A DNA stretch of 64,000 nt, taken from Lingula anatina. Taxonomy: Eukaryota > Brachiopoda > Lingulata > Lingulida > Lingulidae. This document shows positions 24,601 to 34,080 of the stretch, one piece after another (positions within the stretch are counted from its first letter, which is position 1; each line of letters starts with the position of its first letter). The translations under genes and the position numbers were made by a program. The stretch is from positions 348,647-412,646 of the forward strand of contig NW_019775513.1 in the NCBI RefSeq assembly GCF_001039355.2, written 5' to 3'. A model generated the notes under the pieces. The model had not been told where the DNA came from. It ran no database searches and saw nothing but the letters and a program-made list of their open reading frames with translations.

Positions 24601-25639
24601 AGTATTTAATATGTTGAAGTGTTTGCTGTGTTCTGTTGTGGTAGTAGAGGAAGATTTTTATGATAATTGCACAATTTTGAGGCAAACAGATGGTTTGGTG
24701 TTGCTGTAATATTGCATCATTTTGCTAATATTAAAAAAAAAGTAGACTCGTGGAGTAAAGCTTGCTATTGCTCCTGTTTCTGTGAGCAGCCTATGTGCAG
24801 TTCAATTACGCATCATAAGAAAAATATGATATTCTTTTTAGCAACAGAATTTTTGACTTTTAACAGTTAACTTAAAAAACTTCCATGTTTTTTTTATTTT
24901 ATTTTATTTTTTTCAAATCTATCACTGGATTGACAACATCAGCTGGAATGAATTTTGAATTTGTAATAGATTTTGAAAAAAAAGTAAAAAAAGAAACAAC
25001 TTTTTAAAAGTTCAAGTGAGTTTATATAACTACAAGCAGTTAAGAAAGTTTCTTCTATCCAAAAGGAATGTTCTTTAGTCAGTAGCTTGATAAGTAAACC
25101 AGCCAATATTCCATCTGCTTACATCATTGAATAGGACTGTAACAGAACTTTATATTCCCTGACTTCAACACATTTTTGTATTATTTTTTTTACAGAAGCC
25201 CCCAAGAAGTCCAAACCCAAGAAAAAGGCCACTTCGGATGGCGACAGTGAAGATGACATGCCAAAGAAACCCAAGAAGTCTGTAGCGGCCAAGAAGAGGC
25301 CCAAAAAGACTGTGAGCTCAGATGATTCTGCTGATGAGTTTTGTCCTAAGAAAAAGAAGTCAACAGCTGCAAAGGTAAATGAGTTGTTAAGCATTTTTCT
25401 CGGTTTCAATTTTCAGTCAGTGATACAAAAAGAACTTGTCATTGTGAATTTGTGACCCTAATTGAACACTTTGCTCATAAACATGTCAACACCTTTATTT
25501 TTTTCAGAAAAAGAAAGTGGATAATGAAGATATGGAAGGAATGGACTTGAATAACATAATTCCAAAAGAAAGATCACAGAGAGCAAGGAAGGCTGTCACC
25601 TACAACTTTGATGATGACGATGATGATTCGGATTTCTAG
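6602..25639 (+). CDS. TOP2: DNA topoisomerase II, TOP2B-like N-terminus (33 exons)
   Basis: Type IIA topoisomerase: ATP-driven passage of one duplex through another in the nucleus. Exons: 6602-6634, 8039-8287, 8540-8633, 8841-8904, 9365-9510, 9789-9886, 10165-10377, 10630-10803, 11056-11160, then 14802-14939, 15158-15296, 15492-15649, 15920-16156, 16582-16687, 17057-17166, 17355-17447, 17589-17703 (earlier second copies listed separately), 18088-18358, 18611-18842, 18995-19191, 19380-19512, 19687-19882, 20073-20170, 20548-20791, 21188-21385, 21763-21943, 22592-22771, 23110-23230, 23357-23433, 23887-24018, 24258-24506, 25196-25374, 25508-25639. About 1696 residues. GHKL ATPase with GGRNGYGAK (196-204); QTK loop (413-415); TOPRIM EGDSAK (498-503) and DQDQDGSH metal ligands (D578, D580, D582); catalytic Tyr842 after Arg841 in ASPRYIFT; Lys/Asp/Ser-rich C-terminal tail ending DDDSDF. 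One extra base near 20778 breaks the frame in the exon at 20548. Confidence 0.95.
6735..6859 (+). promoter_or_regulatory. Candidate proximal promoter of TOP2 exon 1b
   Basis: Two ATTGG motifs (inverted CCAAT boxes) lie at 6761-6765 and 6770-6774, and a CACGTG E-box lies at about 6737-6742. All are within 125 bases upstream of the second candidate start. Inverted CCAAT boxes bound by NF-Y are a known feature of the vertebrate TOP2A promoter. Their function here is inferred. Confidence 0.35.
6860..6883 (+). CDS. TOP2: TOP2 alternative first coding exon, form 1b (candidate)
   Basis: ATG opens MASEGPLK and is followed by a GTGAGC donor in phase 0. It would join the same acceptor at 8039 to give MASEGPLK-TLFDNMN. 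The exon lies 226 bases after the form 1a donor, with its own CCAAT and E-box motifs upstream. There is no homologue to test it against, so it rests on the start, the donor and the phase. Confidence 0.45.
7188..7875. mobile_element. Fold-back inverted repeat in TOP2 first intron
   Basis: The arms at about 7188-7481 and 7537-7875 are inverted copies around a loop of about 55 bases. Matching phrases include TAATCACGTTTAATCCA in the left arm against its complement near 7620, and AACTTGCCGC against GCGGCAAGTT near 7563. The right arm has about 48 extra bases (near 7795-7840) absent from the left. There is no open frame, so a non-autonomous fold-back or MITE-type element is likely. Confidence 0.7.
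11208..11401 (+). other. Contig end repeated after the N at 11402
   Basis: This intronic stretch (poly-A-rich, ending GGAAGCTTA) is repeated almost exactly at 11404-11594 and again at 14581-14771. It ends directly at the single N at 11402. This is the overlap expected if adjoining contigs were joined without merging. Confidence 0.8.
11403..14578 (+). other. TOP2: Redundant haplotype copy of TOP2 exons 10-17
   Basis: This 3.2-kb block lies between single Ns at 11402 and 14579 and repeats the block at 14580-17808. It holds full copies of eight exons: 11623-11760, 11973-12111, 12269-12426, 12694-12930, 13356-13461, 13824-13933, 14122-14214 and 14355-14469. Every coding difference I found between the copies is synonymous. 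The introns differ by scattered substitutions, a 12-base indel near 15465 and poly-T/TA lengths near 15332-15372. Splicing 14469 onto 14802 shifts the frame and meets a stop after 18 codons, so the arrangement cannot encode a working product. I read it as an unmerged allele, not a real exon duplication. Confidence 0.85.
18339..18341 (+). other. TOP2: Codon of the TOP2 active-site tyrosine
   Basis: TAT in the context SPR-Y-IFT encodes the tyrosine that forms the 5'-phosphotyrosyl DNA link. The preceding arginine, also needed for catalysis, is present. This exon lies outside the duplicated block. Confidence 0.95.
21944..22591 (+). other. TOP2 intron 26 with long in-frame read-through
   Basis: After the GTAACT donor at 21944 the reading frame of the preceding exon stays open for 147 codons, to a TGA at 22384-22386. 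The peptide contains the phrase HGLSGTAC twice in tandem, from a short duplication near 22014-22065. It shows no domain I recognise. The standard splice (21943 to 22592) keeps the conserved KKGPWESSDDES region in frame, so this is either chance, a decayed element or a retained-intron isoform. Confidence 0.4.
23029..23124 (+). repeat. 48-bp tandem duplication over a TOP2 3' splice site
   Basis: Units 23029-23076 and 23077-23124 are nearly identical. Each contains TTTTCATTGTAG followed by CAAAAGCCACTTT, so the acceptor and the start of the exon are doubled. Acceptors after 23061 and 23109 are both in frame, because 48 bases make 16 codons and no stop intervenes. Confidence 0.9.
23444..23610. 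repeat. Dispersed repeat fragment in TOP2 intron 29
   Basis: The phrases CTCCACCAAGGAGGTTATGT, ACAAGTTATGGACCGATTTT and GATGAAATTTTCAGGAA are characteristic of a short interspersed element that I recall from many invertebrate genomes. There is no coding potential. The ends are not resolved. Confidence 0.55.
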
Positions 25640-26230
25640 ACTGGAAGTTGATCCACAAGTAGTTTTTTCAGCGCGATGCATGGATCTTAAGAGGAAGAGA
25701 AAACTGTGTAAAAACAGAGAAAAACGACGCAAAATTTTATTTTTTGTGCCTTTTTTTTTCTTGAAGGAGGGATGTTCTTTTAGTTAGAATCTGAGTATAC
25801 TTAAATTGTGAGGAGTTCAGTAGTTTAATAACAGTCAACAGACACTGTATTGCACAAGATTTATTGATAATATTTTTATGAATTTAGTATCTGTGGGAAC
25901 TTTTGTGATTTTAACTTGTCTTAGAATAATAATATCTTATGTATGGTTTTATCATTGCAAGTGTGAAGTGCATTAGGTGCTCGTCTCATTGTCATTTGTA
26001 CATATGCCATTCAGAACACATGAGTAATGTATGATTCTGACACTATGTGAAAGTTATTTTATCTTGTCCTGCACAATTAAGATACTTTAGTTTGCATAGT
26101 ATGTCATTGAAATTTATTGTAAGCCGTATAAACCAGTTTATCATTTTATGAAAACTTTGTAGTCTGAAAGTTGATGTACGATATCTTGTACAATAAAACA
26201 GCCTGCTTATTAGTATACAAACGTCTTCAT
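25640..26230 (+). other. TOP2 3' UTR with polyadenylation signal
   Basis: After the stop at 25637-25639 the sequence is A+T-rich and non-coding. An AATAAA signal occurs at 26192-26197, about 555 bases downstream, and is the likely 3' end of the mRNA. Confidence 0.6.
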
Positions 26231-26239
26231 ATTCCATTG

Positions 26240-27082
26240 TTATTAACAGGTTGGAAGCCTTAGGTGAGGGTCCATTATAGCCTTGATATGCCCTGCAATT
26301 TGAAATCAGTTTGTGGCCTTGAACAGTACTGTAAATTGCTGTTATCCGTAAAAAGTGCTTGAATTTCATTTTTGTCCTTGAAAGGTAGGCCTACTTGAAT
26401 TTGATCTCTAATGTAAGCTTTACAAAATTTATGAAATATTGCTCATGGCTTACTCGTACAGAATATTGCCGGTGAACTTAACTTAAATATTGAAAGTGTG
26501 CTGACAGTATGTATTGACGGTTGGTCGGAAAACTAAGAGAGTGGGAACAGTGAAAAACATTCACTTCTTTTGGACAGACCATCCTTGTCGAGGTGAAAAC
26601 TGATTTTTTTCAACTCTTCGGTAATCGATCTTGCCTACAGTTTTCGATTCTGTTTCCTTGACTATTTTTTCAATGTTTGGTGTCTGCATATTTGTTGGCC
26701 TTGCGCAGTTGCATTATGCAACACTGTGATGACGAAAATCGATAGCAAGAACTTATAACAATAAGCACTTAAGTACATACAAGATTATGTTTAGCGGGAA
26801 AAACTGACCAATTACAGTGCATAAAATGACCACTAAATTGGTGTCGAAGTAAACCACTCACCGCGGGACAGCTTGTGTAAATATGATTTTGATATTGTGC
26901 AAACGGTTAAATGTGATTTAATTATTGGTTGCTATTTGTTATATGAGAATGCCCCGGATTATAGCTGAGATCCCCCCCTCCCCCATATCAGACAATCGTC
27001 CTATTGCCATCACGCACTAGCCGCGCAAGACTATCTGGACATCTGAGTTTACGTTGCCCACCTGTAAGGAAAATTGATCATC
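26240..27082 (+). promoter_or_regulatory. Intergenic region and upstream region of FABP gene 1
   Basis: No gene is visible. The part from about 26740 to 27080 is clearly related to the DNA upstream of FABP gene 2 (about 31190-31517). Shared phrases include AAGATTATG, AGCGGGAAAA, TGACCAAT, GTGCAAAC and TTGGTT. The CCAAT motif in GACCAAT and its inverse ATTGGTT are kept in both. This region was probably duplicated with the gene and contains the promoter. Confidence 0.5.
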
Positions 27083-28105
27083 ATGGAGGCTTTTCTAGGA
27101 GAATGGGTGGCCGTTAAGGATAACACGGACTGGACGCCGTTCTTAAGGGCCTCAGGTAGGCCGTCACTTTTTAGAGTTTTTAAAATGGTCTTCAGAGCGC
27201 GTCTAAAGTTATGTGGCTTTATCTCTATATTCAGATGCTTTACTGGCATGTAAATCAGTAGACTATAGTGCCAGTGGCAAGGAATATTCCAATTGTTTGA
27301 AACGAGAAAGTTATGAATTAAACTTTGCTAAAAGAAAATTATCAATCGAAAAAAAAAAAAATTTTAAGGAAACTGTTTAAAACAGTTATGTTGCAACATT
27401 GATCAGACAACAGAAAAAACTATTTTGGAGAACAGATGCAATGAAAAAAAAACGAACAAATCTGCTTTGCAGACTAGAATTTCGTTATTTTTCAGTCCCC
27501 AAACAGTCTGTTGACCGTTTGTACCGTCTTTTTGACAGGGGACGTAGAATTTGTATTTTCTATATCTGATATATTTCTTTAGGCATGGATGATGAGAAGA
27601 TTGAGTATTATAAGAAACTCGACCAAGAGAATGAGACAATAGTATCCCTGACCAAGGATGGAGACGGTTTCTTCTTCAAATCTGATTGCGGCCCAATTAA
27701 ATTTTCGAACAAATTCCAGCTTGGAAAGCCTTATGATGTAACCATGGATGAAATGAGCTTCAAGGTAATACTGCACATGTAAAGTCAGTTTTTTTCTCAA
27801 CTTCCATTCACATAACGCAAGTTCCCAGGTCAAAACTTAAAAAACATCAGGTTTTCTCTTAGTCACCGAGCTGGTAGTCGGTAAATATAACATTTAATCA
27901 TTTGGATCAGCAGATATTGGTATTTTCTCCTATTTTGATGTTGTTTTACAATGTCTTGATCGTTCAATCAATCTGTTACAAGGGCGTCTTTAAGTTGGAG
28001 GACGGAGTTCTGAAAGACGAGTCGATGTTTGCAGGCAGCAAGACTTCAAACCCAAGTGAAAAGACCGTCACCACAAGAACAATTAGCGGCGACAAGATGA
28101 TAACT

Positions 28106-28163
<58 letters not shown>

Positions 28164-28303
28164 TGCGCGCGCGCGTGCAGCACAAAGCGTCACCCCAAAG
28201 TTAGGCAAAATTAACAGTTTAAAAATACTGACCTTTTTTTCTTTATTTCCAGGTATCAACGACTGCGGGTATCTCACTTACCAGAACATTCAAAAAGAAG
28301 TAA
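27083..28303 (+). CDS. Fatty-acid-binding protein (iLBP family), gene 1
   Basis: Exons 27083-27155, 27583-27764, 27983-28105 and 28253-28303 give 142 residues. The four-exon plan with a 73-base first exon and a 51-base last exon is typical of the intracellular lipid-binding family. The N-terminus MEAFLGEWVAVKDNTDWTPF supplies the first beta strand. A helix-turn-helix lid (MDDEKIEYYKKL) and beta strands with FQLGKPYDV follow. The C-terminal barrel motif reads R-T-F, where the family usually has R-x-Y, which binds the fatty-acid carboxylate. The third exon is 18 bases longer than in the two neighbours, adding six residues in a loop (SKTSNPSEK). It should carry long-chain fatty acids or a similar ligand in the cytosol; the exact ligand is unknown. 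Confidence 0.92.
28106..28180 (+). repeat. (CT)n(CA)n microsatellite at FABP1 intron 3 donor
   Basis: The GTAAGT donor of exon 3 runs straight into a CT tract of about 38 bases, then CA and a short GC/CG tract. The same arrangement follows exon 3 in the other two FABP genes, so the tract predates their duplication. Confidence 0.9.
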
Positions 28304-29505
28304 ACAGTCGTCAGATCTTCAGCTACAACAAAAACTAAAAACCAGAGGCAATATATATCTTCTAAAAGGATCCCTAATATATTAATCATAAATTTGAGAA
28401 ATTAAGATTGACGCAGTTATTCTCTCTTTTTTTAACCCCTCTTGACTCTCAAACGTCACCTGAACCAGTGGAGATGGATTTATTCACACAGGAAACAAGA
28501 CGCCTACGTACAGGTGGAGTTAAAATCTACTCGAAGCGGCTCCCCCTGGCCGAAGTGACTGGATGGACTTAGTAATGTTTACAAAGTTTGCTCTCTTTGC
28601 TGTAATCCTACATGCACATATTTGTTATACCTGGATATTGCGTCCTAGGTAATACTAACGACGACAACCAATTTGAGCTTTCAACTTTCAACGTTAACTC
28701 ACAGAACTGTTTTTTTATACAAATGCAAGGGTATTCTGTCTCAATACGGATCACAGGTTTATTTGTTTGTTTACAACATTTTTTTGGCGTGATTAAAGGA
28801 ATCTTCCCAATCTAATTTGTCAATCTTCTTATATCTTCAATTTAAGGTAATATCTTTGAGCCTTGATTATGTATCCTACAATTAAATACCCAAAAATTGC
28901 TATTGCATCATAGTTGGAAAGTTCTCAAAGTCCAGTTTGCAACTGTTATCCACGCAAGAAAGATGTTTTGATTACGAAATAAAGCTATCAACTCGGAGCT
29001 TATGTGACTTCGACAATTTTCATTCTCGTCAAATACAAAATCAATCGTGGCATTTTTTGGTCTTTGAGCAAAATTAAACTTGTACTTTATAACTTGCTTA
29101 GCTTACACTTATTTGAATTTACTTTACTTATTTATTTGCAAATAACTTCACAATATACACCTTCCTAGCACAGTATATCAAATGGTCAATATTTGATTCT
29201 TGAAGCTGATTGGTCAATTCCCCCAACCCCCTCAAAATTAATTTTCATTATTTTTACTTGCTAAAAATCTCTGCGCTTTACACTAGTGCGTTTGTGAATT
29301 TGTTTGTGGTAAATTTTGGTTCGACGATAGAGGCCTTAATTTTGGAAATTTTTCTTTCAAATATATAAATGTAAAATTTCATAAATAGATGATCATTAGT
29401 TAATACTTATTGAATTAAGTGTGCTAAAGTTCGCAAGGCCTTGCTCTTTGAGTAATATTATTAATTAATTAAGGGATCATCACCAAAGTTAATCGATTCT
29501 ACATG
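28304..29505 (+). other. FABP1 3' flank and intergenic DNA
   Basis: Non-coding. An AATAAA signal lies at 28978-28983. Phrases such as TTGCTGTAATCCTA near 28598 recur downstream of FABP gene 2. No other gene is visible. Confidence 0.5.
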
Positions 29506-29507
29506 TA

Positions 29508-30796
29508 GGGGAGACCGGGGCTAGTTGGACCCCGGGGTAAGTTGGACCCCCGTCAATTTATGAAAAAGTAACTACGAGGTAAAAAAATTGGCCACATACT
29601 CTTGTAAAGTGACCGTAGCCTACAATGCTAAGGAAGTGTCGGACGTTAAAAAGTTTTACTTAAGCGGTGAGTCGAAATAAACGATTTTTGCACCTAAAAG
29701 TAATTTTGTTTAAGAGATTTAAAAATCTATTTTCATAGGATTTTGATCGAATATAAGATATGTATATCGCATCAAACTGAAGCTCATTGTTTCAAGTTTC
29801 ACAGAGATGTATCATCGTTGTTTATTCTAGCACCATAAATGGCTACCATCCTTTAAAATACATAATGTGCACCCGGGGCTAGTTGGCCCCCTTGACTCGG
29901 GGCAAGTTGGACCCTCGTATTACCCACAATCCTTTGCGCGCAACGCTGTTTGAAATGAACAAGTTGGTGAAATTGACAAAGCTTGCCGGTGTTTACCGTC
30001 TGATTGATTTTTATTTAATTTGCTCTCTGGTGTCTTTTTGAAAATTTATATTAGAAATGTTCTGTTGATTGTTAGTATTAAAAAGCAAATCCATTGGACT
30101 TTCCTTAGAAAAAACATTTATTTTGCCTTAATTCATTGTAAGGGGATTCTCTTTGTATTCATAGTGTTATATGTGGCCCCAAGGGGATTTTCCACCCCTC
30201 CCTAGCTAGAGACCATTGTTGAAACAAACTCAATGGTTTAAAACTGAATTTGTTACTTTCTTTTAAAAAGAAAATTTATTATTCGTTTTCATTCATTAAA
30301 AACCTTCTTTATACCATTATTAATTTTTTCTTAATTAAAACAAAACAAATTTTATTGATAGATATTTTGGTTCTTACAACACATACCCCCCCCCCCTCTT
30401 CAACGTGACGTACGGAAACCTCAATAAATCTTCCTCATTTGAACTATTTATTCATCAAAGACTCTCAAAAATCAATTTAATAAATTAAAAATGTATAAAA
30501 ATGTATTTCAAGGCGTTTACATGGGATATGTACTTCATTTTCGTATAGGGGGGCCAACTTGCCCCGACCCTGGGGCCAACTTGCTCCGTGGCGGGGCAAG
30601 TTGGCCCCCCTGACGTCAACTGCGTTTTTTGTCAAATTGTGAGCCATCTGGCATTATATTTGAAAAATAATGACGTTGCATACGTAGCTTAGTTCATGGG
30701 GCTTACTTTGAAACAGCTTTTGTTACTCTAACCCATTCCTAGTTGGCTCTACAAGGCAAAAAGTGTCTCACTGTGCCAACTAGCCCCGGTCTCCCC
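29508..30796. mobile_element. Non-autonomous DNA transposon, 21-bp perfect TIRs, TA flanks
   Basis: The ends at 29508-29528 and 30776-30796 are exact inverted repeats beginning GGGGAGACCGGGGCTAGTTG. TA flanks both sides (29506-29507 and 30797-30798), matching the TA target duplication of Tc1/mariner-type transposition. Subterminal copies of the GGGGCAAGTTGG / CCAACTTGCCCC phrase recur near 29530, 29875, 29900, 30550, 30572 and 30592. No long open frame exists, so movement would need a transposase supplied from elsewhere. Confidence 0.85.
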
Positions 30797-31029
30797 TAAG
30801 TTAGCCCCTTTCTGACCTATCCTCAAATTTAAGTCTAAATCAGATCGTAACTTTTTAAGTTGGACTGTTTAAAGTTAACTGTCTGCATTTGAAATGGCCC
30901 TAAAATCATTTTCTTTGTCTGTATATCCTGAAAAGGTACTTATCTTTTCTTATTCAGAAAATCGCTCGAATGAAATTACCTGTTCCAAACTAAAGCATTG
31001 GCATAATGTCTAATACAAGTGCCGAGACG

Positions 31030-31517
31030 GGCGAGCAGGAGAAAATCACTTTTTTACGGCAAATTCGATTTGGCGGGAAAAATCCCAGAAACTAACAAAG
31101 GCCAAAGTAAATCTGCTTGGTCGAGGAAATAATGATATGCAGGCACAATTTTTAATGCACACATTAGTCATTTTATCAATATTGTGCAACACTGCGATTG
31201 CCAAACACAAGTACCAAAGTTCAAACAAGATTATGAAAAGCGGGAAAATTTGACCAATCAAAGACCATAAAAAAAGGGATCATGGATCGAAATGAATCAC
31301 ACAGCACGTGACAACTTCGATAAATTTGATTTTAGTGTCGTGCAAACAGTTTAACGCGATCCAATCCATTGGTTACTATTTGTCATTTGAGAGAGACCTG
31401 GATCACAACAGGGCCTCTTTATCAAACCGCCATCTGCTCGGCATCACGTACTCCACGCACAGAACTCTGTGGATCACGCTAGTTAACTTCGCCCACCTGT
31501 AACTAGAATTTATCGTC
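31030..31517 (+). promoter_or_regulatory. Upstream region of FABP gene 2
   Basis: Related to the FABP1 upstream DNA (see 26240). It contains GACCAATCA near 31251, a CACGTG E-box at about 31303-31308 and an inverted CCAAT (CCATTGGTT) near 31367. Promoter assignment is by conservation and position. Confidence 0.45.
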
Positions 31518-32594
31518 ATGGAGGCTTTTCTGGGAGATTGGGTGTCCATCAGGGATGAAGTTGACTGGACACCGTTCATGAAGGCATCAGGTAGGCAGTC
31601 CTTTTTTAGAGTTTTTAAAATGGTCTGTAGAGTCTGTCCTTACGCTGTTTTGCCTCTGCATTTAGAATTACTGGCATGCAGATTCGCGCCGGTAGCAAAT
31701 TATATTGCAATTTTGTTTGAAATGAGAACGTTTTTAATTAAACTTTTCTGAAAGTTCATTATTAATCAAAGAATTGGACATTTTTGTTTAACGAAAAAGA
31801 AAAAAAGATAAAAAGACTGAACTTACCTGCTTGAATGTATAATAAGTATTTCGTTATTCGTCAGTCACTGAACATGTTTGTTGGTTAAATTTTGTGCTGT
31901 CTTAATGACAAGGGAGCCAGGATTTGCATTTTTATATCTCATTTCTTAAGGTATGGATGATGAGAAGATTGAGTTTTATAATAAGCTCGACAAAGAGCAT
32001 GACACGATAATGACCTTTGCTAAGGAGGGAGACGGTTACATCTTCAAATCTGAAAGCGGCCCAGTTAAATATTCACTTAACTTTCAACTGGGCAAGCCTT
32101 ATGAAATGACCTTCGATGAAATGAACATCACGGTAAGACCGCAAATGTCCAGTGTTCTCTTTTACTTCTACCCACTTACTTTTAAACCAAGACTTATAAA
32201 AACCAAGAATATTCTTCAATTACACGCAGAGATGGAAGCCGATAGAAATAACTGCTGAGGTTAATTTTAATTTCACAAATACTGATATGTTCTCGTATTT
32301 CGATGTCGTTTTACAACTTTTTGTTTGTGACATCCATCTTACATCTGAATACTTTTTCTCTAATGGACGAGATGACAACGTTAAAATTTTCCTCATAAAA
32401 ATAATAACATGGTTTAAGTACTCATCTGCATCTCTGAGATATTTCATCAAAATAACATTTTATGATTATCTTCTTTCAGGGCATTTTTAAACTTGAGAAC
32501 GGAGCTCTGATAGACGAGTCAAAGATTTCAGGCAATAACGCGACCGTAACCTCAAGAACAATTAGCGGCGACACGATGGTAGCTGTAAGTCTCT

Positions 32595-32645
<51 letters not shown>

Positions 32646-32762
32646 CTTTTAACGTCAACTCAAAGTTGGTTAGAAGAAAAAAGTATATAACCTGTCTATT
32701 TTAATTTCCAGGATTCAACGACCGGAGGTATCACACTTAGCAGATCATACAAAAAGAAGTAA
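31518..32762 (+). CDS. Fatty-acid-binding protein (iLBP family), gene 2
   Basis: Exons 31518-31590, 31951-32132, 32480-32584 and 32712-32762 give 136 residues. It is the closest paralogue of gene 1 (MEAFLGDWVSIRDEVDWTPF; MDDEKIEFYNKLDKEHDT). The C-terminal motif is R-S-Y, the canonical R-x-Y carboxylate-binding pair. Intron positions and phases are identical to gene 1. It shares promoter-like sequence and the microsatellite at intron 3 with gene 1. A cytosolic lipid carrier is expected; ligand preference cannot be read from the sequence. Confidence 0.93.
32585..32644 (+). repeat. (CT)n(CA)n microsatellite at FABP2 intron 3 donor
   Basis: GTAAGT is followed at once by a CT tract and then by about 17 CA units. 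It is positionally equivalent to the tract in FABP1. Confidence 0.9.
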
Positions 32763-33042
32763 TCGCCCTCCACATTTTCAATTATGACGGAAACTAGGAA
32801 TTATTGGGAAATATATCTTCTAAAAGGCCTTTTAATATTTGAATCATAAATTTGAAAAATACATTGATTTGGATAGACGCAGTTCCTCTCTCCTTAAAGG
32901 CTTTTTCTGAACCGCCCTTGCCTCTCAAACGTCGGCTGAACCAGGGGGACTAGATTTATTAAGACACAAAACAAGACGCCGGGCTGCAGAATTCTAGAAG
33001 CACCTCGCCTGGGTAGAAGAGGATTGGCTGAGCAATGTTTAC

Positions 33043-33357
33043 AAAGTTAGCTTTTTTTGCTGTAATCCTATATGCAAATAACGGGCATTGAGCGTTAATG
33101 CTACACCATAAACAGTATTTCACTTTCTGTACCACAATTAACTTCACCTGTGATATGCTTGAAAGAAGTATTTTATAAAGGACAATTATAAGCAGAGCCT
33201 ATAAATTCAGCTTTTTTTTCCCTGTTATCCTATATGCAAATAATGGGCATTTCTCAAAGCGTATTTGCTGCACCATAAACAGTATTTCACTTTCTGTGCC
33301 ACAATTAACTTCACCTGCGATATGCTATATAGAAGTATTTTATCATGGACAATAAAT
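33043..33357 (+). repeat. 162-bp tandem duplication downstream of FABP2
   Basis: Two copies with an offset of 162 bases share TATGCAAATAA, ACCATAAACAGTATTTCACT and ACAATTAACTTCACCTG. The second copy ends with AATAAA at 33351-33356. It is non-coding and may include the FABP2 3' end. Confidence 0.85.
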
Positions 33358-34080
33358 GATGTAAACAACGTCGAAAACTCACTGCATAGCGATTTGCAAT
33401 TCGAAACTTTGGTATTTGCAGATAATTCATGCGAATTACGTAGAAAACTGAATAAATCTCAAATATTGGAAGTTAAGCTTTATTCATCTTTAAACGCTTT
33501 TCTTATCATTTTATATTTATTTTTTTCATTTCCAGTGCTTGAAATCTTTTCAACATAATTTACTCTAAACTAGTGATCGATCAGAGGAAATAAAACTTGG
33601 TATCTCGCTTACACTATTTAACGCATGATATTGTGATAAAGATAAGGCTCTGAAAACCCACCCCTTACAGCTCACTAACACCCCCCCCCCCCTCGGTTTA
33701 GCCTCTATGTTCATATATATATATATATATATATATTGGTCATTTTCATCTTGCTGTAACTGTAAACTGTATTCACACAAAATGCAATTTGAGATGGCGT
33801 GTTGACTGTGTGTTTGAAGCGGCAAATTTCGGCCGATCACAAAACCCAACTGAAGTTAATTACGTGTCGTAGTGAAGAAAGCACTTTGCGCTGGCTTAAA
33901 TCGATCTCTTCTTGTCGCCATCCAAACAACTTTAAACGAAACTCGATGGGCCGGTTGCTATTTGCTTTTTAACGTGCCTCAGTGTATAACAGGGGGGTTA
34001 ATATAAACCTCTTATTCAACCGCTCCCTGTGCAGAACTAAATCAGAAAACGTTGCCCGTCTGCAAGAAAAGACAGTCATT

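Noticed and set aside
26740-27082. PPAR-type DR1 controlling the FABP genes
   Set aside because: I looked for AGGTCA pairs upstream of all three genes and found none convincing, so the satellite and the FABPs cannot be linked from sequence alone.
27976-28204. Ser-Leu and Thr-His repeat peptides on both strands
   Set aside because: These are translations of the CT/CA microsatellite in FABP1 intron 3.
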